Below, piece by piece: positions 25,002 to 33,225 of a DNA stretch of 64,000 bases (within the stretch, counting starts at the first letter, position 1; every line of letters starts with the position of its first letter). The position numbers and the translations under genes were made by a program. The notes under the pieces are model-generated. The model was not told the DNA's origin and made no database searches. It saw nothing but the letters and a program-made list of their open reading frames with translations. This DNA comes from JBFLYN01 sp040756655 (GTDB lineage Bacteria; Bacillota; Sulfobacillia; UBA8153): the NCBI GenBank assembly GCA_040756655.1, contig JBFLYN010000010.1:19955-83954 (forward strand), given 5' to 3'.

Positions 25002-25834
25002 GGGGCGGAGAGTTTTCTGCATTCCACGCCCGGGCCGTGGCCGCTGTCCAAGCCGGGGTCGCCCGCTACCTGGGAGCCTGCGCGCCGGCACCCCGGCTCT
25101 GGGAGGCCATGCGTTATGCCGGGCAGGGCGGGAAACTCCTCCGGCCGGTGATGGTACTGGCGGCGGTGGCTGACAGCGGCGGAGACCTGGAGGGTGCCGT
25201 GCCCCTGGCCTGCGCCGCCGAGTTTGTACATGCCTATTCGCTAGTCCACGATGACCTGCCGCCCATGGATAATGACGACCAGCGGCGTGGTCGCCCATCC
25301 TGCCACCGCCAGTTTGACCAGGCCACGGCCATCCTGGCAGGTGACGCCCTGCTGGCCCTGGCCTTCGAGGTCGGGCTGTCGGCCCGGCCGGCGCGGCGGG
25401 CCCGGGCTGCCGTCCAGGTGCTGGCGCGCGCGGCCGGACCCTTTGGCATCTGTGCCGGGCAGTCCATGGACTTGGGGCTGGAAGGAACCGCGCAGGACCC
25501 GGCCGCATTTGAGCAGTGCTACTACCTGAAAACCGGTTCTCTGTTTGCGGGCTCAGCCGTGGCCGGCGCGTTGCTGGGGACCGGCGTCAATGCTCCGGTC
25601 AAGGCACTAACCGGCTTTGGACGAGAGTTCGGCCTTGGTTTCCAGCTCTATGATGATATCTTTGACCAAGCACCGGGCGCACCCGGTACCTTGCTCCGCT
25701 GGTGGTCACCCCAAAAGGCACAGGAGCGGGCCAGGGCGGCCATGGAGCGGGCCCGCGCGCACTTGCCCCGCGGGTATGTAAGGTTGAAAGAACTGGCGTA
25801 TTACGTTGAAGGGTTGATGGCGAAAGACCAGTAG
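24998..25834 (+). CDS. ispA: Polyprenyl (farnesyl/geranylgeranyl) diphosphate synthase, atypical C-terminus
   Basis: The 278-residue prenyltransferase-family protein has the first aspartate-rich motif HDDLPPMDNDDQRRGRPSCH and chain-length region typical of short-chain synthases. The second motif YDDIFD is present. The loop that normally follows it (a D-x-x-G...GKP.G.D...GK.T.P stretch of roughly 20 residues) is absent; the frame passes directly into the last helices. This may impair diphosphate binding, so activity is uncertain. Gene order xseB-ispA-dxs strongly supports the family call. The start is GTG 24998. Confidence 0.85.
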   Translation: MRGGEFSAFHARAVAAVQAGVARYLGACAPAPRLWEAMRYAGQGGKLLRPVMVLAAVADSGGDLEGAVPLACAAEFVHAYSLVHDDLPPMDNDDQRRGRPSCHRQFDQATAILAGDALLALAFEVGLSARPARRARAAVQVLARAAGPFGICAGQSMDLGLEGTAQDPAAFEQCYYLKTGSLFAGSAVAGALLGTGVNAPVKALTGFGREFGLGFQLYDDIFDQAPGAPGTLLRWWSPQKAQERARAAMERARAHLPRGYVRLKELAYYVEGLMAKDQ

Positions 25835-26582
25835 TTGCCTGGACCGGCCTGCCAACGACGTTTTGCGTTAGACTCGCCCAATTAACCTTTGAAGTCCCCG
25901 CGGTCTTCTTGATATAATCTTGTTTGAACTGTCCGGTTCTGGTGGGGCGCAGTATCCTAGTTGGACCCATTCTCTCTGAAGACGGGGCTAAAAATCCGTC
26001 ACGGGCACATCGATGAAGCTCCTGGTGCTGGCTGGCAACGCCCAGTTGCGGGCTGGTGCTGGGAGTCAAGGAAGACGGGGCGATCCGCAATGGCATGCGG
26101 GCGAGTACCCTGCTTCCGCGGAGGCCCAAGTGCGTGAGGCTTGCCACCGTGGGCACGTTCTTACGGCTTGGAGTTGAAACCTGCATGCGGTGCCGATACT
26201 ATGGGAGGGCGCTGGGTGCAGTGTAGCCTGCCTTGAGTGGCTGGGAAGGATGGAGCTCTGGAGCATGCTGGCCGCGGCCGTGGCTGGAATGCTCTTCCGA
26301 AATCACAGCTGCAAAAAAGGCTAAGGAGAGGGCAGGGCCAGGGAGGAAAGCTCCTAGGCTGTTCGGACGAGGGTTGGCGGGGATTAAAGTGTGGCCTGAG
26401 TGGCAATCCAGTACCGCACGCGGCAACGCTGCGGGGCCGGGTTAAAGGGAAACCGCCGTTCCGGTAACGGGCGGTCACCGGCTGGGAAAGCATGCTGGAC
26501 CTAAGCCGCAGCATTTACCCGTCAGCCTGTCCCCACCAGTTCACCGGCATCACCTACAAAAAAGAGGAAAGGAACGGCCAAG
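25835..26582 (+). other. 748-bp gap with a promoter but no recognised gene
   Basis: The gap separates ispA from the dxs genes. A good promoter at 25889-25918 points into it, about 660 nt before the next gene. Possible short frames (for example a 54-codon frame beginning ATGAAGCTCCTGG near 26012) have no SD. A minus-strand frame at 25599-26186 has no motif I know. It may hold a regulatory RNA or a decayed gene; I cannot tell which. Confidence 0.4.
25889..25918 (+). promoter_or_regulatory. SigmaA-type promoter facing the dxs genes
   Basis: TTGAAG (25889-25894), 18-nt spacer, TATAAT (25913-25918). The nearest convincing downstream gene starts at 26583, giving an unusually long leader or a separate non-coding transcript. 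Confidence 0.65.
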
Positions 26583-27137
26583 TTGCGAAATCACAGACTG
26601 CGGGGGCGGCGGCCCGGCTGGTTCAACGGTCTCCAGCTGGGCTTTATGGCATTTGTGGCTGCTTTCGTAGTGGCGCTGCCAGCCCAGGCCGCCATGGGCC
26701 ACCTGGCCGTGGCGCCAGCCCTGGTGGTTCTCCTGATCATTACCCTGACCGGCATTTTCTTTGACATGGTGGGTGTGGCCACGGCCGCTGCCGATGAGAT
26801 TCCTTTCCACGCCCGGGCCTCCAAGCGTGTAAGGGGGGCCAGGCAAAGCCTCTGGCTCGTGCGCAACGCCGACCGGGTGGCGGCTTTTGCCAACGACGTG
26901 GTGGGCGATATTGCTGGAACCATCAGCGGGGCCGCCGTTGCGGCGTTGACCTTTCGGCTGGCCGCAGGCATTGCCGGTGGTGTAGACCGCACCCTCAGCA
27001 TCGCTGGAGTGGCGTTGGTGGCCGGGTTGACGGTAGGCGGCAAGGCCGCCGGCAAGGGTTATGCCATCGCCCATGCCAACGATATTGTCGCCCGTACCGG
27101 TCGTTTTATGGCACTATGGCAGAGGAAGGCGAAGTGA
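26583..27137 (+). CDS. Conserved membrane protein upstream of dxs, function unknown
   Basis: The 184-residue protein has four hydrophobic segments, near residues 20-38 (FMAFVAAFVVALPAQAA), 43-60 (APALVVLLIITLTGIFF), 105-125 and 135-150. The central run FFDMVGVATAAADEIPFHARA and RNADRVAAFANDVVGDIAG is distinctive and reminiscent of CNNM/DUF21-type transporter cores without the CBS domains. The TTG start follows GAGGAAAGG. Its stop abuts the dxs GTG, so it is coupled to dxs. Its role is unknown; membrane transport is only a guess. Confidence 0.6.
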   Translation: MRNHRLRGRRPGWFNGLQLGFMAFVAAFVVALPAQAAMGHLAVAPALVVLLIITLTGIFFDMVGVATAAADEIPFHARASKRVRGARQSLWLVRNADRVAAFANDVVGDIAGTISGAAVAALTFRLAAGIAGGVDRTLSIAGVALVAGLTVGGKAAGKGYAIAHANDIVARTGRFMALWQRKAK

Positions 27138-29054
27138 GTGGCCAAGCTCTTGGACACGGTGAATGGACCAGAGGACCTAAGACGCCTCGACCTAGTGCAG
27201 CTGGGCCGTCTGGCCCGGGAATTGCGGGAGGAGATCGTCTCCACCGTGTCCATGACCGGGGGACACCTGGCCGCCAGCCTTGGGGCAGTGGAACTCACCG
27301 TGGCGTTGCATACCGTCTTTTCCAGCCCGCGTGACCGGATCGTGTGGGATGTAGGCCACCAGGCCTATGCTCACAAACTCCTCACCGGGCGTCGCCACCG
27401 GTTTCACACCCTCAGGCAGGCCGGGGGCATAAGCGGTTTTCCCCGTCGCCACGAAAGCATCCACGACCATTTTAACGCTGGCCACGCCAGTACTTCCATT
27501 TCAGCAGCGCTGGGTTTTGCCGTGGCCCGGGACCTGTCCGGCGCCCGGCACCACGTGGTGGCCGTCATCGGGGATGGGGCGCTCACCGGTGGCCTGGCCT
27601 TTGAGGGGTTGAACAACGCCGGGCTCATGAAGACCAACCTCATCGTGGTCATCAACGATAACGAGATGTCCATCTCCTCCAATGTAGGAGCACTTTCTTC
27701 GTATCTATCACGCATCCGCTCCGCCCCGGCCTACTACCGTGTCAAGAGCGATGTTCAGCAAGCGCTCTCCCGCATCCCCTACGTAGGGAAAACTGTGAGC
27801 GAAGCCGCCACTCGGGTCAAGGACAGTGTGCGCAACCTTGTGGTCCCGGGCGCGCTCTTTGAAGAGCTGGGGTTTACCTACCTTGGCCCCATCGATGGTC
27901 ACGACATCGGGAGCCTGCAGGACGTGCTGAGAGGTGCGGCGCGCATCCGGGGCCCGGTGGTGGTCCATGCCATCACCCGCAAGGGAAAGGGATACCCGCC
28001 CGCGGAAAGGGACCCGGACGCTTTTCACGGGCCCGGGCCATTTGACCGGGACACCGGAGTTCTCAAGCCCAATCACACCCCTTCGTTTTCCCAGGTCTTT
28101 GGATCGACGCTGGTGCGACTGGCCCGGGAGGACCGGCGCATCGTGGCCATCACCGCCGCCATGCCCGGAGGTACCGGGCTTTCGGAGTTCGCCCGGGAGT
28201 TCCCAGGTCGCTTTTTCGACGTGGGCATTGCCGAGCAGCACGCCGTGACCTTCGCCGCCGGGTTGGCGGCTTCAGGTCTCAAGCCGGTGGTGGCCATCTA
28301 CTCCACGTTTCTCCAGCGTGCGTACGACCAGCTGGTCCACGACGTATGCCTCCAGGACCTAGGCGTGGTGCTGGCCATCGACCGGGCCGGTATCGTGGGC
28401 GAGGACGGCGAAACCCACCAGGGCCAGTTCGACCTGGCCTTCCTCCGTCACATCCCTAACCTGACGGTGATGGCCCCCGCCGACGAGCACGAGCTCGAAG
28501 ACATGCTTGCCACTGCCGTCACCCTGGCGGGCCCCAGCGCGGTTCGCTACCCGCGCGGTGCGGTTTGCCGGACCGCTCGCAGCCGGCCGGCGGGTCCCTT
28601 GACGCCGGGGGTGGGACGAGTCCTGCGCCAGGGCCGGCACGTGGCACTGGTGGCTGTGGGGAACCTGGTCCAGGTTGCCCTCGGGGCAGCCGAACTCCTC
28701 CTGACCTCGGGCATCGACGCCACGGTAGCGGACGCCCGGTTTGTGACCCCCCTTGACCACCGACTCCTGAGGAGTCTGGCCGCCCGCCATCCCTACCTGG
28801 TCACACTGGAAGAGAATACCATAGAAGGGGGCTTCGGGTCGGCGGTGCTGGAAAGCCTGGCCGGAGCGGGTACCAATTGCCAGGTGACGCTGGTGGGAAT
28901 TCCACGCCGCTTCATAGAACACGGTGCGCCCGGCCACATCCGCCGGGTGCACGGGTTGGACGCAGAGGGAATAGCCGGCCGGGTACTGGCCCTCGTCCGT
29001 GGGACCCGGGACCTGGTAAGCGCAAGCGGGACCGGGCGGGGTATGCAGGAGTGA
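27138..29054 (+). CDS. dxs: 1-deoxy-D-xylulose-5-phosphate synthase
   Basis: The 638-residue thiamine-diphosphate enzyme makes DXP from pyruvate and glyceraldehyde 3-phosphate, the first step of the MEP isoprenoid pathway. Key segments are DVGHQAYAHKLLTGR, the TPP-binding GDGALTGGLAFEGLNNAG, and the transketolase pyrimidine domain with YSTFLQRAYDQLVHDVCLQ. GTG 27138 directly follows the preceding stop. The 3' end overlaps tlyA in GTGA. Confidence 0.96.
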   Translation: MAKLLDTVNGPEDLRRLDLVQLGRLARELREEIVSTVSMTGGHLAASLGAVELTVALHTVFSSPRDRIVWDVGHQAYAHKLLTGRRHRFHTLRQAGGISGFPRRHESIHDHFNAGHASTSISAALGFAVARDLSGARHHVVAVIGDGALTGGLAFEGLNNAGLMKTNLIVVINDNEMSISSNVGALSSYLSRIRSAPAYYRVKSDVQQALSRIPYVGKTVSEAATRVKDSVRNLVVPGALFEELGFTYLGPIDGHDIGSLQDVLRGAARIRGPVVVHAITRKGKGYPPAERDPDAFHGPGPFDRDTGVLKPNHTPSFSQVFGSTLVRLAREDRRIVAITAAMPGGTGLSEFAREFPGRFFDVGIAEQHAVTFAAGLAASGLKPVVAIYSTFLQRAYDQLVHDVCLQDLGVVLAIDRAGIVGEDGETHQGQFDLAFLRHIPNLTVMAPADEHELEDMLATAVTLAGPSAVRYPRGAVCRTARSRPAGPLTPGVGRVLRQGRHVALVAVGNLVQVALGAAELLLTSGIDATVADARFVTPLDHRLLRSLAARHPYLVTLEENTIEGGFGSAVLESLAGAGTNCQVTLVGIPRRFIEHGAPGHIRRVHGLDAEGIAGRVLALVRGTRDLVSASGTGRGMQE

Positions 29055-29875
29055 AGGTCCGGCTGGACCTACTGCTGGTGGAGCGTGGCCTGGCGGCCAC
29101 CCGCAGCCTGGCCCAGGCGCTGGTCATGGCCGGCCAGGTGCTGGTGGGCGGAGAGCCGGTTACCAAGGCGGGCGCCAGGTTCGCTCCCGACGTGGACATC
29201 CAGGTGCTGGCGGCGTCCCAGCCGTACGTCAGCCGGGGCGGGGCAAAACTCCAGGGAGCCCTGGTCGATTTCGAGGTGCAGGTGCATGACCGGGTGTGCC
29301 TGGACGTGGGAGCTTCCACTGGAGGTTTTACCGACTGCCTGCTCCAGCACGGTGCCCGGCGGGTGTATGCTGTGGACGTGGGCTACGGCCAGCTGGCGTG
29401 GAAACTCAGGCAAGACCCCCGCGTGGTGGTGCTGGAGCGCACCAACGCCCGTCATCTTGGGCTTGCCCAGCTGGGAGAGCCAGTGGGTCTGGCCACCGTA
29501 GACGTGGCTTTCATATCGCTGGAACTGATCTGGCCGGCTCTTTTCGGTGTAATGGAGCCTGGAGCCGATGCCCTGTGCCTGGTCAAGCCCCAATTCGAGG
29601 CTGGACGCTCCCAGGTAGGCAAGCGCGGTGTGGTCAAAGACCCGGCCGTACACCGCCAGGTGTTGGAACGGTTGGTAGACGCCGCACCCCGGGCGGGCTT
29701 CAGCATCCGGGGCCTGGCTTTTTCCCGGCTGCGGGGACCTGAAGGCAACCTGGAGTTCTGGCTCTGGTTACAGGCAGGTCGGTGGCCACAGGCGCCCGTC
29801 GAACCAGGGCAGGTGGTAAGTGAAGCCCACCGGTGGCACCGGGAGGAACGATGGGCGTTTCCGGAGAAGTCTTAG
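29051..29875 (+). CDS. tlyA: TlyA family rRNA (cytidine-2'-O)-methyltransferase
   Basis: The 274-residue protein starts at GTG 29051, overlapping the dxs stop; the frame is open upstream without support. An N-terminal S4 RNA-binding domain (RLDLLLVERGLAATRSLAQAL) occupies roughly residues 1-60. It is followed by an FtsJ-like methyltransferase with SAM-binding CLDVGASTGGFTDCLLQHGA. TlyA methylates 16S and 23S rRNA in characterised species. The position dxs-tlyA-nadK-argR-recN is the standard Firmicutes order. Confidence 0.93.
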   Translation: MKVRLDLLLVERGLAATRSLAQALVMAGQVLVGGEPVTKAGARFAPDVDIQVLAASQPYVSRGGAKLQGALVDFEVQVHDRVCLDVGASTGGFTDCLLQHGARRVYAVDVGYGQLAWKLRQDPRVVVLERTNARHLGLAQLGEPVGLATVDVAFISLELIWPALFGVMEPGADALCLVKPQFEAGRSQVGKRGVVKDPAVHRQVLERLVDAAPRAGFSIRGLAFSRLRGPEGNLEFWLWLQAGRWPQAPVEPGQVVSEAHRWHREERWAFPEKS

Positions 29876-30764
29876 CCTGGCATCAAGCCCGGAAGGTGGA
29901 CCAAAACTGATAGGGATCTACCCCAACCTGGACAAGCCCCAAGCTCTACAGCAGACGGTGGAACTAGCCGCCTGGCTGACCCGGCACGGGTACGACTGGG
30001 TAGTGAGCCCGGAGGTGGCAAGTGCCATGGGGGCCCCAGACCGGGGCGCACCAGTGGAATCCTGGACCCCGGGCGTAAACCTCGTGCTGGTGCTGGGTGG
30101 CGACGGTACCTTGCTAAATGCTGCTCGCCGTTTGCGGGGTAGCGTCCCGCTCTTGGGAGTGAATCTAGGTCACCTGGGCTTCCTCACCGAGCTGGAGCTG
30201 CCTGAGCTATACGACGAACTGCCCGGGTTTCTCCAAGGACACTGCCAGGTGGATGCGCGCCTCATGATAGAAGCCTCGGTAGTCCGGTCCGGCGACGCAG
30301 CGGCTCACCTCATCGCTCTCAACGAATTCGTCATTGCCAAGGGGCCTTTTGCCCGCCTCATGCGACTCGAAGTCCGGGTAAACCAAAACTACGTGGACAC
30401 CTACCATGCCGACGGTCTCATCGTGGCCACCCCCACTGGTTCCACCGCCTACTCGCTGTCGGCTGGTGGTCCCCTGGTCAGTCCGGGACTGGATGCGCTG
30501 GTGATTACCCCCATATGCCCCCACACGCTGTACAGCCGGTCCATGGTCGTCGCGCCCGAGGAGACCATCACCGTGTGCTTGCCCGGGGCCCAGCCGGGCA
30601 CGGTACTCACCGCCGACGGGCAGTCCGGCTTCCACCTGGCAGAAGGAGACCGCATCAGTGTGCAGCTTATCTCTGAGCGGGTCCGGCTGTTGCGCCGCCC
30701 GGGCTGGTCCTTTTACGAAGTCCTCCGGCGAAAATTGCGTGAGAACAGCCAGCCGGAAACGTGA
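29820..30764 (+). CDS. nadK: NAD kinase
   Basis: NAD kinase phosphorylates NAD to NADP. The GGDGTLL loop and the substrate motif TPTGSTAYSLSAGGPL are clear, as is NEFVIAKGP. The frame from ATG 29820 gives 314 residues and overlaps tlyA by 56 nt. Homology begins only at KLIGIYPN, near residue 30. A CTG at 29907 with SD GGAAGGTGG at 29891-29899 would give 285 residues, the normal family length. I keep 29820 as the nearest conventional start, but the true N-terminus is uncertain. Confidence 0.93.
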   Translation: MKPTGGTGRNDGRFRRSLSLASSPEGGPKLIGIYPNLDKPQALQQTVELAAWLTRHGYDWVVSPEVASAMGAPDRGAPVESWTPGVNLVLVLGGDGTLLNAARRLRGSVPLLGVNLGHLGFLTELELPELYDELPGFLQGHCQVDARLMIEASVVRSGDAAAHLIALNEFVIAKGPFARLMRLEVRVNQNYVDTYHADGLIVATPTGSTAYSLSAGGPLVSPGLDALVITPICPHTLYSRSMVVAPEETITVCLPGAQPGTVLTADGQSGFHLAEGDRISVQLISERVRLLRRPGWSFYEVLRRKLRENSQPET

Positions 30765-30855
30765 TTTCTTGCACATTTGGTTATTACTGGCAGGGAAAAT
30801 GGCAGACCGCGGCGTAATACTGTGCATAATGTCGAAAACCCTTGGAGGTGGAGAG

Positions 30856-31308
30856 ATGAAAGCCCGGCGGCAGGTGAAGATCCTGGAGATCATCCGGCAT
30901 CATGTCGTCGAAACGCAGGAAGAGCTGGCCAGGCACCTGCGCAGTGAGGGGCTCGACGTGACCCAGGCTACCGTTTCCCGGGACATCAAGGACTTAAACC
31001 TGGTGAAGCGTCCCACCGGCGACGGTCGCTACCGCTACTCGGTCCCGGATGATCACCAGGGCATCGGTGCTTCCGCCAAACTCAAGCGGCTCTTTGCCGA
31101 CTGCTGCCTGGGCGTGGATTTTAGCGAGAACATCATCATGATCAAGACCCTTTCGGGCACCGCACCCGGTGTAGGTGAGGCGGTGGACACACTAAGAATG
31201 CCCGAGATCATCGGGTGCGTGGCCGGGGACAACACCGTGCTGGTGGTGATCCGCTCCAAGACCACCGTCCAGGACGTGGTAGAGAAGCTCAGAACGCTCA
31301 TGCGCTGA
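30856..31308 (+). CDS. argR: Arginine repressor ArgR/AhrC
   Basis: The 150-residue protein has an N-terminal winged helix (RQVKILEIIRHHVVETQEELARHL, then VTQATVSRDIKDLNLVK). A C-terminal arginine-binding hexamerisation domain contains GTAPGVGEAVDTL and EIIGCVAGDNTVLVV. ATG 30856 follows GGAGGTGGAGAG; the frame is open to 30658 without support. A TGTCGAA heptamer lies at 30830-30836. Position before recN is conserved. Confidence 0.95.
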   Translation: MKARRQVKILEIIRHHVVETQEELARHLRSEGLDVTQATVSRDIKDLNLVKRPTGDGRYRYSVPDDHQGIGASAKLKRLFADCCLGVDFSENIIMIKTLSGTAPGVGEAVDTLRMPEIIGCVAGDNTVLVVIRSKTTVQDVVEKLRTLMR

Positions 31309-31327
31309 TCCGGGGGGACGGGGAGTC

Positions 31328-33037
31328 TTGCTCCAGGCGCTTCACATCGAGAAACTGGCTCTCATCGACAAAGCCGAGCTGGTCTTTGGCCCGGGACTTA
31401 ACGTGCTGACCGGAGAGACCGGGGCCGGCAAGTCCATGATCATCGACGCGGTAAACGTGGTACTGGGAGGACGCGCCTCCCTGGAGTTGGTGCGCACGGG
31501 AGCCGATTCCGCCCTGGTGGAAGCTATGTTTGATGTACCTGCTTGTGAGGCTGCCCGGCTGGCCCTGGACCAGCTGGGACTGCCCCGGGCCGAGAGCCTG
31601 GTGTTAAGCCGCGAAGTCCACCGCAGCGGGCGGCCGGTGGCCCGGGTAAACGGGCGCCTGGCCACCGTGGGGATGCTGCGGGAACTGGCCCAGCACCTGG
31701 TGGACATGCACGGCCAGCACGAGCACCAGTCGCTGCTCAAGCCCAGCGCCCAGCTGCAGGCCCTGGATGCGTCCGGAGGACCGGAGCTCCTGGCGGCAAG
31801 GGCTGCGTACCAGGAGCACTACCACCGCCTAAGGCAACTGGACGAGAGGTTACGGGAAGTGGCCGGGGATGCCCGGGACCGGGCCCGGCGTCTTGACCTT
31901 CTCCGCTACGAGGTGGATGAACTGGACCGGGCCGCCCTGCGCCCCGGTGAAGACCACGAACTAGCGCAAAAGCAGCGCCTTTTGGTAAATCGCGCCCGCT
32001 TGGCCGAGTCCGCGGCCGGGGCACTGGAACTCCTCTACGGCGACCAGCGGGCCGTGGCCGACCTTCTCGGTTCGGCCCGGGCGATGCTGAGCGCCGGCGG
32101 GCGCATCGACCCGGCCCTGGCGCGGCTGGCCAACAGTGTGGAGCAGTTGGGTTACCAGGTAGAGGAGATCGTCGAGGACCTGAGGCACTATAGCCGGGGG
32201 CTGGAGTTCGATCCGGGGGCGGCCCAGGAAGTGGAAGCACGGCTGGACCTACTGGCGCGGCTAAAGCGCAAGTATGGAGACAGCGTCGACGACATGCTCG
32301 CCTACCGGGAACGGGCGCTGGCCGAGCTGGTGCGCCTGGAGGGCGCCGAGGAATTGGCCGAACAGATCGAGAAGGAGCGGTCGGCTGCCAGTCGCCTGGC
32401 TGCCCGGGCCGCCCAGGAGCTCAGCCTCTTGCGCCGGCGTGCAGCCAGTGTTCTGGACCGTCAGTTGGAGGACGAGCTGGCAGAAGTGGGCATGGCAGGC
32501 ACGCGGTTTGCCACCTCCTTTGGGTACCAGGAGTACCCGGACGGCTTGGAAGTGGACGGCCGCTGCCTGGCGGCCGGGCCGTCGGGCACGGACCAAGTCG
32601 AGTTCACCATCTCGCCCAACCCCGGTGAGCCGCTACGCAGCCTGGCCAAGATCGCCTCCGGTGGGGAGCTGTCCCGTATTATGCTGGCCTTGCGGACCAT
32701 CCTGGCCCGGGCCGACCAGGTGCCTACTCTCATTTTTGACGAAATCGACGCTGGTGTAGGTGGACGCACCGCTGGCGTGGTGGCGGAGAAACTTGCCCGG
32801 CTGGGCGCCAGCCGGCAGGTGCTGTGCGTTACCCATCTTGCTCACATTGCCGCCCGGGCCGACCGTCACTTGCTGGTACAAAAACACGTGGAAGGCCAGC
32901 GGACGTCCACCAGCGTGGCGGCGCTCACCGAAGCAGAGCGTCCGGCTGAACTGGCCCGCATGCTAGGGGTGGAATACACCGGTGCTGGAGCCGAACATGC
33001 CCGTGAACTCCTAGCGCGCAGCCGTCAAGTTATGTAG
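31328..33037 (+). CDS. recN: DNA repair protein RecN
   Basis: The 569-residue SMC-like ATPase has Walker A GETGAGKSMIIDAVNVVLGG near the N-terminus and a long coiled coil in the middle. The C-terminal ABC signature IASGGELSRIMLALRTIL and Walker B TLIFDEIDAGVGGRT follow. It acts early in double-strand break repair. TTG 31328 is preceded by GGGGGGACGGGGA. A terminator hairpin follows at 33053. Confidence 0.95.
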   Translation: MLQALHIEKLALIDKAELVFGPGLNVLTGETGAGKSMIIDAVNVVLGGRASLELVRTGADSALVEAMFDVPACEAARLALDQLGLPRAESLVLSREVHRSGRPVARVNGRLATVGMLRELAQHLVDMHGQHEHQSLLKPSAQLQALDASGGPELLAARAAYQEHYHRLRQLDERLREVAGDARDRARRLDLLRYEVDELDRAALRPGEDHELAQKQRLLVNRARLAESAAGALELLYGDQRAVADLLGSARAMLSAGGRIDPALARLANSVEQLGYQVEEIVEDLRHYSRGLEFDPGAAQEVEARLDLLARLKRKYGDSVDDMLAYRERALAELVRLEGAEELAEQIEKERSAASRLAARAAQELSLLRRRAASVLDRQLEDELAEVGMAGTRFATSFGYQEYPDGLEVDGRCLAAGPSGTDQVEFTISPNPGEPLRSLAKIASGGELSRIMLALRTILARADQVPTLIFDEIDAGVGGRTAGVVAEKLARLGASRQVLCVTHLAHIAARADRHLLVQKHVEGQRTSTSVAALTEAERPAELARMLGVEYTGAGAEHARELLARSRQVM

Positions 33038-33052
33038 CATGGCGACTCAGGG

Positions 33053-33075
33053 CGGGGCTGTGCCCCGTTTTATAT
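33053..33075 (+). terminator. Rho-independent terminator after recN
   Basis: CGGGGC-TGT-GCCCCG (33053-33067) is followed by TTTTATATTTTAT. It lies 15 nt after the recN stop. Confidence 0.8.
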
Positions 33076-33113
33076 TTTATGCAGGGAATTTCTTGATGAC
33101 CGGCTGACAGGAC

Positions 33114-33137
33114 GACCTGAACATGCCAGGTCTTTTA
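33114..33137 (+). terminator. Second hairpin with T-tract before spoIVB
   Basis: GACCTG (33114-33119) and CAGGTC (33127-33132) flank a 7-nt loop, followed by TTTTATG. It may be a back-up terminator for recN, leaving spoIVB to be expressed from its own sporulation promoter, which I could not locate. Confidence 0.5.
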
Positions 33138-33225
33138 TGTTAATGCGGCAGGATACGCCCGGTGTTGCACGGGCAATTTAAACCCGGAGGTGAAAGCAAC
33201 AAGACAACAAAAGGAGGACATCTGG

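Noticed and set aside
25925..26582. 6S RNA, tmRNA, RNase P RNA or SRP RNA in the long gap before dxs
   Set aside because: None of the conserved core sequences I know of these RNAs is visible.
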